A DNA stretch of 51,259 nt from a virus. A program made the position numbers and the translations under genes. Location: the IMG/VR virus record IMGVR_UViG_3300017917_000239, positions 1-51,259 of that record; one strand, given 5' to 3'. A model generated the notes under the pieces. It was not told the DNA's origin, ran no database searches, and saw only the letters and a program-made list of their open reading frames with translations. Below are positions 43,130 to 51,157 of the stretch, one piece after another. Each line of letters opens with the position of its first letter. The first letter of the stretch is position 1.

Positions 43130-43876
43130 ATGAAAAAGATAATGTTAATTGCAGGTTGCAGCCACACAGCAGGATCAGAGATTAATGGCACTGAAGATAG
43201 TAAGTATAATCGCCAACACTCGTATGGAAATCAACTTGCATATAAGTTAGGATACGAACCTATTAATTTTGCTGAGCCTGGCTCAACTAACCCTACTATT
43301 GCTAGAAGTGTACTAGAATGGTTCAAGACCAATTACAAACCAGAAGAAATGAAGGTCTTTGTTCTTATTGGTTGGACTGAATCTACACGAATGGAAGTAC
43401 CGTTTCATAGAACATCATGGTATGATTTCCATAACTCATCGCATGACTGGTTTTCTGAATCGGGCAGAGACTATCTACGAATCAATATGGGTTGGGAAGG
43501 AATTGACCCTGAAGAAAGAGAGCTAATTCCCTCTTACCATAGATTTATGGCAAACAACACTCAGTATTTGGAGATAGTCAGTGCCAATGCAGTATTGCAG
43601 TTGCAGTATTTTTTGAAGATGCACCAAGTAGACTATACCATGTGTAACGCTATGCACATGTTCACATCTGACAAACACTTGGATTTCTATACTAGCTTAA
43701 TAGATACCACTAAATATATGCACATGGACGACAATGACCTATCCTTCTATACTAGGTATAAGAATGAAGGGTACACAAATCCTAAAGCTAAGTACTGGCA
43801 TCACGATGAAGTTCCTCATCGCTTGTACGCCGAAGAGTTGTTCAAGTTCATAGGAGAAAACAAATGTTTATCGTGA
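43130..43876 (+). CDS. SGNH-hydrolase-like protein 3
   Basis: 248 residues. Starts KKIMLIAGCSHTAGSE, the block I position with Ser; FAEPGSTNPTIAR is the Gly/Asn block; the HHDEVPHRLYAEEL region near the C-terminus offers the catalytic His. A short acidic segment (GTEDSKY) follows block I. It begins 10 bases after the radical-SAM gene and overlaps the 32-residue ORF at its end. Probable sugar O-acyl esterase or transferase. Confidence 0.6.
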   Translation: MKKIMLIAGCSHTAGSEINGTEDSKYNRQHSYGNQLAYKLGYEPINFAEPGSTNPTIARSVLEWFKTNYKPEEMKVFVLIGWTESTRMEVPFHRTSWYDFHNSSHDWFSESGRDYLRINMGWEGIDPEERELIPSYHRFMANNTQYLEIVSANAVLQLQYFLKMHQVDYTMCNAMHMFTSDKHLDFYTSLIDTTKYMHMDDNDLSFYTRYKNEGYTNPKAKYWHHDEVPHRLYAEELFKFIGENKCLS

Positions 43877-43962
43877 GATTTTTCAAATATCTAGTACGTG
43901 AATACAAGTACCGTAAGCGCATTAAAGAACTACGTAAAAGAGATCCGTTTATTTACAAATGA
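43864..43962 (+). CDS. 32-residue basic micro-ORF
   Basis: A short frame beginning inside the end of the SGNH gene (13-base overlap) and ending in an ATGA overlap with the carbamoyltransferase start. The product starts MFIVRFFKYLVREYKYRKR and continues with basic helix-forming residues, ending DPFIYK. The hydrophobic start followed by a strongly basic helix suggests membrane-surface or nucleic-acid binding. The exact spacing between two genes argues for real translation, perhaps mainly as a coupling device. No family recognised. Confidence 0.5.
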   Translation: MFIVRFFKYLVREYKYRKRIKELRKRDPFIYK

Positions 43963-45440
43963 ATTATATCGGTATAAGTGCAGGCTTCCATGATGCAGCA
44001 GTGTCAGTAATTGACACGGATGGTAATATAGTCTTTGCTGGTCACAGTGAACGTTATAGTAAGATAAAGCACGACAAGAATCTGTGCCCTGAAATCATAA
44101 AAGATGCGTTAACACACATTCCATATTACGGTGACTTTGAAGTTCACTACTATGAACGTCCTTGGTTGAAAACACTACGTCAACTACGCACAGGTGAACC
44201 TCGTACTAGTATGTTTGTTAAGGACGTTATAGGTAAAGACATTCATAAATTACTACTTAACAAGAAAATACATACACACAACCATCACTTGAGTCATGTA
44301 GCCGCAGGCTTTCAAACAAGCCCCTACAATGATGCTACTGTAGTAGTTATTGACGCTATCGGAGAGTTTGATACTATCAGTATTTGGCATGCAGAGTATG
44401 ATAAAAACGGCAAAGCAAAGTATAAGAAACTATGGGGTAGAAAATATCCTGATAGTATTGGATTGTTCTATTCAGCTATGACTGAAAGAGTAGGATTGCG
44501 CCCACTGGACGAAGAATACATATTGATGGGCATGGCTGCATATGGAGAACCTAAGCACGTTAAAGAAATGCTATCATTGATTAACGATGCAGTCAACATT
44601 GACTTTAAAGAAAATCTTCATATCGGAGTAGATAAAGATTTCATTTCTGATGGCAATGAAATGGACATCGCTAGTTCAGCACAACATATAGCTGAATGGT
44701 TAATTAAAATGGTCATGGCTAAAGCAAGAGAAGTCGGATCAAGCAAGAACCTTGTATACGGCGGTGGCGTTGCACTTAATTGTTTAGCAAACAGACTCTT
44801 AGGAGACTATTATGAGAATATTTGGATTATGCCTAATCCTGGCGATGCTGGTTCTAGCTTGGGCGCTGCCTGTCTCGGCTATGGTAAACGTGTTAACTGG
44901 GATAATAGCTTTATTGGTCATTGTATTGAAGGCAGCTATCCCACTAATGTTATTCTTGACCATTTGCTTAGTGATAGGATTGTTGGGGTTGCTAGCGGTA
45001 AAGCTGAGTTCGGCCCAAGAGCCCTTGGAAACAGAAGCCTACTCGCCGACCCAAGAGGACCAGAAATAAAGGATAAAGTAAATGACATTAAACGCAGACA
45101 GAAATTTAGACCCTTTGCTCCTGTCATTTTGGAGGAGCATGTTGATGACTATTTTGATATGCCTCGTGGCTTCAGTAACAGTAGGTATATGCAAGTCATC
45201 GCTCGTTGCAGGCATCCTGACTTATTTCCTGCTATCGTTCATCATGACGGGACTAGTCGTGTTCAGACAGTTCCGAAAGATGGATCAGGAATCAGAGAAC
45301 TCCTTGAAAAGTGGTACGTATTAACCGGCTGTCCTATGCTATTGAATACATCACTGAATATACGAGGTGAACCTATGGTCAATGACCGAGGTGATGCTGA
45401 CAGATTTGAAAAACTTTACAATGTAAAAGTCATTTCATAA
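43959..45440 (+). CDS. Carbamoyltransferase of the NodU/TobZ/CmcH type
   Basis: 493 residues. GISAGFHDAAVSVI at the start and HNHHLSHVAAGF (His 109, 110, 113) form the metal-binding/adenylation part of the N-terminal Kae1-like domain; GGVALNCLANRLL and PGDAGSSLGAA complete it. The C-terminal YrdC-like part carries FGPRALGNRSLLADPR near 350 and NTSLNIRGEPMV near 470. Enzymes of this family use carbamoyl phosphate and ATP to carbamoylate hydroxyls on sugars and antibiotics. In this operon a glycan hydroxyl is the likely target. The second half of the gene carries two overlapping +1-frame ORFs and shows unusual codons there. Confidence 0.85.
   Translation: MNYIGISAGFHDAAVSVIDTDGNIVFAGHSERYSKIKHDKNLCPEIIKDALTHIPYYGDFEVHYYERPWLKTLRQLRTGEPRTSMFVKDVIGKDIHKLLLNKKIHTHNHHLSHVAAGFQTSPYNDATVVVIDAIGEFDTISIWHAEYDKNGKAKYKKLWGRKYPDSIGLFYSAMTERVGLRPLDEEYILMGMAAYGEPKHVKEMLSLINDAVNIDFKENLHIGVDKDFISDGNEMDIASSAQHIAEWLIKMVMAKAREVGSSKNLVYGGGVALNCLANRLLGDYYENIWIMPNPGDAGSSLGAACLGYGKRVNWDNSFIGHCIEGSYPTNVILDHLLSDRIVGVASGKAEFGPRALGNRSLLADPRGPEIKDKVNDIKRRQKFRPFAPVILEEHVDDYFDMPRGFSNSRYMQVIARCRHPDLFPAIVHHDGTSRVQTVPKDGSGIRELLEKWYVLTGCPMLLNTSLNIRGEPMVNDRGDADRFEKLYNVKVIS
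44812..45069 (+). CDS. Overprinted membrane-protein ORF A, inside the carbamoyltransferase gene (+1 frame)
   Basis: 85 residues in the +1 frame. AGGAG at 44801-44805 sits 6 bases before the ATG. The product starts MRIFGLCLILAMLVLAWALPVSA, a signal-peptide-like hydrophobic stretch with a possible signal-peptidase AxA-like site (VSA), followed by two more hydrophobic segments (about 27-47 and 48-65) and an acidic polar tail ending TQEDQK. Size and topology are like small holins. The host gene is a conserved domain here, so chance is possible, but the host frame uses rare CTC, CTT and AGG codons in this stretch, as expected for dual coding. Reported as a candidate. Confidence 0.4.
   Translation: MRIFGLCLILAMLVLAWALPVSAMVNVLTGIIALLVIVLKAAIPLMLFLTICLVIGLLGLLAVKLSSAQEPLETEAYSPTQEDQK
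45082..45324 (+). CDS. Overprinted membrane-protein ORF B, inside the carbamoyltransferase gene (+1 frame)
   Basis: 80 residues, same frame as ORF A and 12 bases after its stop. AAAGGA (45068-45073) lies 8 bases before the ATG. Polar N-terminus (NADRNLDP), two hydrophobic segments at about 18-37 and 41-61, then a charged C-terminal tail (RQFRKMDQESENS). This is a two-segment topology typical of class II holins or small antiholins. Together with ORF A it could form a lysis pair. The evidence is open frame, ribosome site, topology and pairing only; no homologue is recognised. Confidence 0.35.
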   Translation: MTLNADRNLDPLLLSFWRSMLMTILICLVASVTVGICKSSLVAGILTYFLLSFIMTGLVVFRQFRKMDQESENSLKSGTY

Positions 45441-45448
45441 GTAGATGT

Positions 45449-48400
45449 ATGTTAAGAGATGTATTTTACTACGGACAAAAACCCAACGCCCACCCAAGAG
45501 AGAAATTTGCACAAGATTTAGATGACGCAAGAAGACAATCCACTACTGAACATTTTTGGATTATAAACGAATTCTGCGACTACATCAAATTTGACTGGGA
45601 TTTTGATTTTGAATTCTTGCACGATGATGATGTGTGGGCAGAGAATCACAACAACGTTTGGCCTAGTAAGTATCAAAAAGATTCTGGCACATGGTTATGT
45701 GCTAAAGAATTCAGTGCAATAATAATCTATCGCAATGACGTAGATCCTGTTCCTAGAAAAACAGTATCACATAAGCATTGGCAAATACTATCTCCCATTG
45801 ATGAAACTAAATTTGACTTTGGATGGCATCCCGATCCAACGGATCCTCCCTACATATATGTGTGGGGCAATCAATGGTATCCCGGCACAATAATGCCTAC
45901 AGTAGAGTACCACGTTGATGGCGCGACACAAAGAAAATACGTTGAATCTAGTTTAGCTATCTTAGTAGAGCAGCCGAACAACTTTGAAGTGTTTGAAGAT
46001 ATTGAACATTTTGACTATAGTTGGGTTCCTAATCCAACTAGCCCTCCGTATATCTATGCGTGGGGCAACCAATGGAATGATCCCGAAGATAAAATCTCTG
46101 TTCAGTATGTAGTAGAAAGTGCGACTGAATATAAGTTCATGCACAATAATACAATGCGTAAGCCATGCATGGACAACTGGGAAGTTCCTACTGACGTTGA
46201 TGTTAGTAATTTTGACTTTAGTTGGGAGCCTAGTCCTGCAGAGCCACCATTCATATATCAGTTCGGCACACAATGGCAAAAGACAGGCGGACCTCGTTAT
46301 CTAGTTGAAGGTGCAACTGAAATCAAGTATATTGATGTGTTAAAGGCTAAAGCATTACCTTCTACTGAGAATTGGACGTTACCTTCTAACATTGACTTAG
46401 ATAACTTTGACTTTAGTTGGCATCCAGACGCTACTAGTCCGCCGTATATCTATTATTTTGCAACTCAATGGGCATTGAGTGGTGGCCCGGTGTATACAGT
46501 TCCGGGAGCAACTGAAGTAAAGTATGTAGAAGATATACAAGCAAAGGCGTTGCCGGACAAGACAAACTGGGAAGTTCCTGCATTCATTGATAGTGATAGT
46601 TTTGACTTTAGTTGGCATCCATATGTAGAAGACGAACCGTACATATATCAATTTGGTACACAACATCAAAAGACAGGTGGACCAAAGTATATTACGCCAG
46701 GCTGTCATAAAAATAGTCCTGTTAAGTACATTGACACACGTATCTTAAAGGCAAAACGTCTTCCTTCTAAGCAAGGCTTTACACATGTAAATGGCTTAAC
46801 CATTGAAGATTTTGATTATTCATGGCACCCTGATACAACAGAAGAACCTTATATCTACAAGTTCGGTAGTCAATGGTATCCTGCAGAGATACTTCCTGCA
46901 ATTGAATATGCAGTACCGGGCGCAACACAAATAAAGTATGTAACAGATATTATTGCTACATTAGCACCTAGTAAGGAAAATTGGGAAGTCCCTGAAAATA
47001 TTGCACAGTATGAATTTGATTTTAGTTGGGTGCCTAACCCACATGATCCTCCATTCATCTATCAGTTTGCCACTCAGTGGCAAAAGACAGGTGGCCCTCG
47101 CTACATTGTAGCGGGAGCAACGGATGTAAAGTACATGGACAACATTAAGGCTCGTAGGTTGCCTTCCGATCAGTATTGGGAAATGCCTGCCAAAGTTAAC
47201 ATAGCAAAGTTTGATACTAGCTGGCACCCTGATGCTACTGAAAGTGCGTATATCTATCAGTTCGGTACACAGTGGGTGTTAACTGGCGGTCCAAGATACG
47301 TAGTGCCCGGCGCGACAGAAGTTAAATTTGTTGAGGAAAATCTTGCGATAGCAGGTCCTGATATGACTCATTGGGTCACGCCTTCTGATATAGATAGTAA
47401 ATCATTTGACTATTCTTGGCACCCGCACCCCGATGACCCTCCTTTCGTCTATCAGTTTGCTACTCAGTGGCAAAAGACAGGTGGACCAAAGTATATTGCA
47501 GATGGTGCCACTGAAGGTGTTACTGCTGTAAAATACATTGACGGTCGTATTTTAAAATCTAAGCGTATGCCTAGCAGGAACAATTGGGTTATTGACAATG
47601 AAATTGATGTTAGTAACTTTGACTTTAGTTGGCATCCTGATGCAAACAGTCCTCCCTACATCTATCAGTTCGGTACGTTGAGTAACGATAAAGACGGTCC
47701 TCGTTACGAAACACCTGATAACAACGGAGAGATAGTTTACTTAGAAAGAACAAAATTAAAAGATGATGAAATTGTGTTGCCTCACTATTTCATTGAAACT
47801 ACATTAGAAGCACTAGCTGAGAAACACCCTAACGAAGTATTCTGGGCGTTAAACCCTGACATTGATTATTCTGCTTTTGACTTTAACTGGCGCCCGCATA
47901 TTGAACAAGCTAAGTATGTTCATGCATTCGGATCAGAAGAAAACATCAACACACAAACTTACTTTGTGTCGGGTCCCATGTGGCATCAAGGCAACAGAGA
48001 AATTAACTATGTTGAAAAGAAAGTAGACTTCAAATATGTGATTGACATGTTCTTTGTGGACAGGGGCAACAATGAATCTACTAAGAGATTTGAAAGATTA
48101 AAACAACAGTTTGGTAACAGGATTCAAAAAACTCGCTATCTAAACAGTTGGGTTGATACGATTAATCGCTGTATCAATCGCTCTTCCTCAAATCTATGCT
48201 GGATACTGAACAGTGAGTTAGACTATTCTAATTTCAACTTTGATTATTACCCCAATCCATGGCAGATGAAGATGGTTCATGTGTTCGGCACACAATGGAG
48301 TCATTGGGGAACTACGTTCATGGTCAATCGTGAAACATTCTCTACTGATACCAAATACGTAAAGATTATTGAACATCTTCCTAATCTAAACTTTGTAAAG

Positions 48401-49783
48401 GACAGAACTGCAATTGCTACAAACTGTTTATATGATGTTCATCTAGTAGATCATGGTAATAGAAGTGTTACTAAGGTCCTTAGAACAATTCAAAGTCGTG
48501 TAGGAGATAAGCCGGTTACACTAGTCAAGTATCAAGACAGCTACTTTGAAACATTCAAAGAATTATTAAACATACTTCCTGAAAAGAAAGAACATTACAT
48601 TTGGATATGTTCTAGTGTTTGTGACTACAATCAATTTGATTTTAGTTATATCTGCGATCCTTATGCTAAGGAACAGTTACATGTATTCCCTAGCGATAGA
48701 CAGAAGTTCGGTGACACATTCTTAGTTAACGTTAACAAGTTGCGTGAACTAATCACGGACATGTCTAAACTAGAAGAATACACTAAGATAAATTACAATC
48801 AACATCAACGTGTTGCTAGACTACCTGCTCCTTCTATTATCACTGAAGGAGATACTCATGTGTCTAGTATCAATACTGACTTTGACTTCCCGTATGCAAT
48901 CTTTACAGCAAACGACAACACTAACAACGGTGTGATTGATACAGAACCAATGTCATTGTGGTCAACAGAACACAAAAACATTATTGTTACTACTGCGGGT
49001 GCAACTAGAATTATTGTACCAAAAGAAGCTAAACAACATATCAAGCGTGAACTGTATGATTATCCATATATCAAGACTAATAGTAAGTTGGGCAAGTCTA
49101 CACCAATGGACATCGTGTTTTTGAGTAATGGCGAAACAGGAGCTGATGCAAATTATGAACATTTGCTTAGAGTTACACATGGCTTGCCAAATCGTGTTGT
49201 AAGAGTTGACGGTGTAAACGGTCGTGTGCAGGCATATCACGCTGCTGCGGAAGCAAGTAACACTCCTTGGATGTTCACAGTGTTTGCTAAGTTGAAAGTC
49301 AGTAACAAGTTTGATTGGAACTGGCAACCTGATAGAATGCAATTGCCTAAGCATTATGTATTCCACGCTAAGAATCCTGTAAATGGCTTAGTATATGGTC
49401 ACCAGGCTATGATTGCGTACAACAAGAAGATCACACTAAAGAACAATGGTAAGGGTCTTGACTTTACTATGGATGACGAACATGAGATTGTTCCTATACT
49501 TTCAGGTGTTGCAAACTTCAATACTGATATTTGGTCAACATGGCGTACAGCATTCCGTGAAGTTGTTAAGTTAAAATCTGACACAACTGACGAAAGCAAA
49601 GAACGTTTAGAAGCATGGATGACAAAAGCTACAGGTGATTACAGTGAATGGTGCTTACGAGGCGCACAGGACGCAAGTGAATACTTTGACAGTGTAGGTG
49701 GAGACTTCTTTGAATTGCGTGACAGTTATGAATGGGCTTGGTTAAGGAATCGCTTTGATACATTATATCCGGATAACAAATGA
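45449..49783 (+). CDS. 1,444-residue repeat protein with C-terminal glycosyltransferase-like domain
   Basis: 1,444 residues in three parts. Residues about 1-780 are roughly ten tandem copies of a 65-residue unit with core FDFSWHPDxxxPPYIYQFGTQWQKTGGP and ending GATEVKYV. Residues about 790-1110 hold longer, less worn copies preceded by a strand such as DMFFVDRGN or DVHLVDHGN, so each complete unit looks like a glycosyltransferase-type alpha/beta domain whose first half is missing in the tandem units. Residues about 1219-1444 are a related domain (DIVFLSNGETGADANYEHLL, RVDGVNGR, HAAAEAS, WRTAFREVVKL), homologous to the 317-residue protein at 27855. No signal peptide. Probable role: sugar transfer or glycan binding with many acceptor-binding units. 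Function not proven. Confidence 0.65.
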   Translation: MLRDVFYYGQKPNAHPREKFAQDLDDARRQSTTEHFWIINEFCDYIKFDWDFDFEFLHDDDVWAENHNNVWPSKYQKDSGTWLCAKEFSAIIIYRNDVDPVPRKTVSHKHWQILSPIDETKFDFGWHPDPTDPPYIYVWGNQWYPGTIMPTVEYHVDGATQRKYVESSLAILVEQPNNFEVFEDIEHFDYSWVPNPTSPPYIYAWGNQWNDPEDKISVQYVVESATEYKFMHNNTMRKPCMDNWEVPTDVDVSNFDFSWEPSPAEPPFIYQFGTQWQKTGGPRYLVEGATEIKYIDVLKAKALPSTENWTLPSNIDLDNFDFSWHPDATSPPYIYYFATQWALSGGPVYTVPGATEVKYVEDIQAKALPDKTNWEVPAFIDSDSFDFSWHPYVEDEPYIYQFGTQHQKTGGPKYITPGCHKNSPVKYIDTRILKAKRLPSKQGFTHVNGLTIEDFDYSWHPDTTEEPYIYKFGSQWYPAEILPAIEYAVPGATQIKYVTDIIATLAPSKENWEVPENIAQYEFDFSWVPNPHDPPFIYQFATQWQKTGGPRYIVAGATDVKYMDNIKARRLPSDQYWEMPAKVNIAKFDTSWHPDATESAYIYQFGTQWVLTGGPRYVVPGATEVKFVEENLAIAGPDMTHWVTPSDIDSKSFDYSWHPHPDDPPFVYQFATQWQKTGGPKYIADGATEGVTAVKYIDGRILKSKRMPSRNNWVIDNEIDVSNFDFSWHPDANSPPYIYQFGTLSNDKDGPRYETPDNNGEIVYLERTKLKDDEIVLPHYFIETTLEALAEKHPNEVFWALNPDIDYSAFDFNWRPHIEQAKYVHAFGSEENINTQTYFVSGPMWHQGNREINYVEKKVDFKYVIDMFFVDRGNNESTKRFERLKQQFGNRIQKTRYLNSWVDTINRCINRSSSNLCWILNSELDYSNFNFDYYPNPWQMKMVHVFGTQWSHWGTTFMVNRETFSTDTKYVKIIEHLPNLNFVKDRTAIATNCLYDVHLVDHGNRSVTKVLRTIQSRVGDKPVTLVKYQDSYFETFKELLNILPEKKEHYIWICSSVCDYNQFDFSYICDPYAKEQLHVFPSDRQKFGDTFLVNVNKLRELITDMSKLEEYTKINYNQHQRVARLPAPSIITEGDTHVSSINTDFDFPYAIFTANDNTNNGVIDTEPMSLWSTEHKNIIVTTAGATRIIVPKEAKQHIKRELYDYPYIKTNSKLGKSTPMDIVFLSNGETGADANYEHLLRVTHGLPNRVVRVDGVNGRVQAYHAAAEASNTPWMFTVFAKLKVSNKFDWNWQPDRMQLPKHYVFHAKNPVNGLVYGHQAMIAYNKKITLKNNGKGLDFTMDDEHEIVPILSGVANFNTDIWSTWRTAFREVVKLKSDTTDESKERLEAWMTKATGDYSEWCLRGAQDASEYFDSVGGDFFELRDSYEWAWLRNRFDTLYPDNK
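45779..48730 (+). repeat. Tandem 65-residue W/H/Y-rich protein repeat array
   Basis: Approximate copies: 45779-45960, 45970-46160, 46171-46350, 46369-46555, 46561-46770, 46771-46970, 46975-47170, 47171-47365, 47366-47575, 47578-47760, then degenerate longer copies at 47840-48010, 48197-48360 and 48595-48730. Each starts near W-x-V-P-x-x-I-D, passes FDFSWHP and PPYIYQFGTQW, and ends at the GATEVKY stretch. The middle copies are also alike at DNA level (for example recurring GACTTTAGTTGG), so they expanded recently; the outer ones are older. Confidence 0.75.
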
Positions 49784-50466
49784 GTGTAGATGCATATATT
49801 TGTGGTTGTAGTTTTTCTACTGGATATTATAGCACAAAAACAAAACCATGGCAATATACATTCAATGATCCGTATGTTGAAATACATTGTAGACGAAACA
49901 ATTTAACGTATACTAATTTAGCTTTTTTAGGAGCTTCTAATTATGCTATAATTAAACAGGTGATGTATGCTATATCTCAAAAGCCTAAGGTTATATATGT
50001 AAACTTGACGACTATATTCAGGTTTGACTTTACTAAACCAGAAGATAGATTAACATCTAGGCCTACACTAGCTGATATAATTTATACGCACGGGATGAAA
50101 CACCCTATTTCCTCCGAGAGGCAACCTAAGATTTTGTCAATGCCTTTTTTCACAATAGAGGCTATGTTAAAGGACCGTGTTTTCAACGAATATGTAATTA
50201 CATATGTAGATCCATATGTACAAGCTGATTATAACAGGTTGATGCTGTTGGGAATGTTTTCAATTCTAGAAAGATCAGGGATTCCCCACTATATCGTAAA
50301 TTTTAGTCCCGACTTCACAGTAGGGTTTTCTAAAGCTATGCTTCATCACGATTGGAATGATATGGTTGAAAAGTTTCCAATAGAGACAGATCCCAACCAT
50401 TTTAATCAAGATGGGCATAACGTTTTGGCTGGCATATTGGATAGACATGTTTCCAATATGCGATGA
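49780..50466 (+). CDS. SGNH-hydrolase-like protein 4
   Basis: 228 residues. ICGCSFSTGYYS is the block I position with the nucleophile Ser near 12; LAFLGASNYAI matches the Gly/Asn block; DPNHFNQDGHNVLAGIL carries the C-terminal Asp/His. ATGA overlap with the repeat protein and with the next gene. The sequence departs from the other three copies, so it is probably an independent acquisition or an old paralogue. Probably a glycan O-acyl esterase or transferase. Confidence 0.6.
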   Translation: MSVDAYICGCSFSTGYYSTKTKPWQYTFNDPYVEIHCRRNNLTYTNLAFLGASNYAIIKQVMYAISQKPKVIYVNLTTIFRFDFTKPEDRLTSRPTLADIIYTHGMKHPISSERQPKILSMPFFTIEAMLKDRVFNEYVITYVDPYVQADYNRLMLLGMFSILERSGIPHYIVNFSPDFTVGFSKAMLHHDWNDMVEKFPIETDPNHFNQDGHNVLAGILDRHVSNMR

Positions 50467-51044
50467 ATAAATACTGTATGCGAATCAACGACCTAACAGA
50501 ATCCAGCGGCTATAGCCTCAGAGGTAGCTTTACTAGTGACTTACTAACTAGTAAAGTTTGGCTATTAGATGAACTATCAAAGATATCAGATACTTTTAGC
50601 ACTATCTATGTGTTGGGTTCTTGGTATGGAAACACTGCTATATTGATAGAATTATTAAACAATATCCACTACGATACACTTATTAATGTAGAAGCAGACA
50701 AGAAGTTTTTAAGTGGTAGCAAAAAGATATTAGATAGATTGGGTGCTGATAATGTTCAGTATATGTTAGCAGATGCCAATACATTAGATTATCGTCAGTT
50801 GGGTGACAATGGTGTTGTTATAAACACAAGTCTAACTGACATGAAGGGTACAGATTGGTTTGAGAACATACCCAATGGTACATTAGTAGTTATGCAAGCA
50901 AGAGACAATGATCCGGGCGAGAAGTTTACTAGCCCAAAAGATATTGTCAAGAAATTCCCCGTTCGTGTATTATATCAAGGGTCAAAGCATTTACAAGATC
51001 CTGAGACCAAGTATAACAGATTTATGGTGATAGGAGTCAAATAA
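50463..51044 (+). CDS. SAM-dependent methyltransferase-like protein
   Basis: 193 residues. STIYVLGSWYGNTAILIE near 46-63 has the strand-loop-helix form of class I methyltransferase motif I; LINVEADKKFL near 74-84 fits motif II with an acidic residue for the SAM ribose; VQYMLADANTLDY near 98-110 fits motif III. NTSLTDMKGTDWF may be the motif IV region. The motifs are degenerate and no catalytic proof is possible. The gene overlaps its neighbours by ATGA and TAATG. Probable O- or N-methylation of a sugar or another island product. Confidence 0.5.
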   Translation: MNKYCMRINDLTESSGYSLRGSFTSDLLTSKVWLLDELSKISDTFSTIYVLGSWYGNTAILIELLNNIHYDTLINVEADKKFLSGSKKILDRLGADNVQYMLADANTLDYRQLGDNGVVINTSLTDMKGTDWFENIPNGTLVVMQARDNDPGEKFTSPKDIVKKFPVRVLYQGSKHLQDPETKYNRFMVIGVK

Positions 51045-51130
51045 TGTACGACCCGAATGATGACAACATGATACATTTTGCCGTGGGAATGGTAATCTGT
51101 GCTCTTGTGTTTGCACTGGTATTGATGTAA
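51044..51130 (+). CDS. 28-residue single-span micro-ORF
   Basis: Starts in a TAATG overlap with the methyltransferase stop. The product begins MYDPNDDNMIHFAVGMV and continues with a single hydrophobic segment to its end (LVFALVLM), with an acidic N-terminus, consistent with a tiny membrane peptide. Coupled position supports translation. No family recognised. Confidence 0.45.
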   Translation: MYDPNDDNMIHFAVGMVICALVFALVLM

Positions 51131-51141
51131 AATATAAGTTA

Positions 51142-51157
51142 TTGCTGTATGAAGCAA
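51142..51157 (+). other. Perfect short hairpin near the right edge
   Basis: TTGCT (51142-51146) and AGCAA (51153-51157) are perfectly complementary around a GTATGA loop. There is no T run, so it is not a classical terminator. It lies just upstream of the tmRNA-like segment and could be part of the same RNA. Confidence 0.4.

Noticed and set aside
46171-47575. Regular repeat spacing that could suggest a CRISPR-like or tandem DNA array
   Set aside because: The periodicity follows codons of a single open frame with conserved protein motifs; no short identical repeats with unique spacers.
48962-49366. 134-codon minus-strand open frame opposite the repeat protein's C-terminal domain
   Set aside because: Cys/Ser/Ile-rich product without recognisable structure, lying opposite a conserved domain; no promoter or ribosome site.
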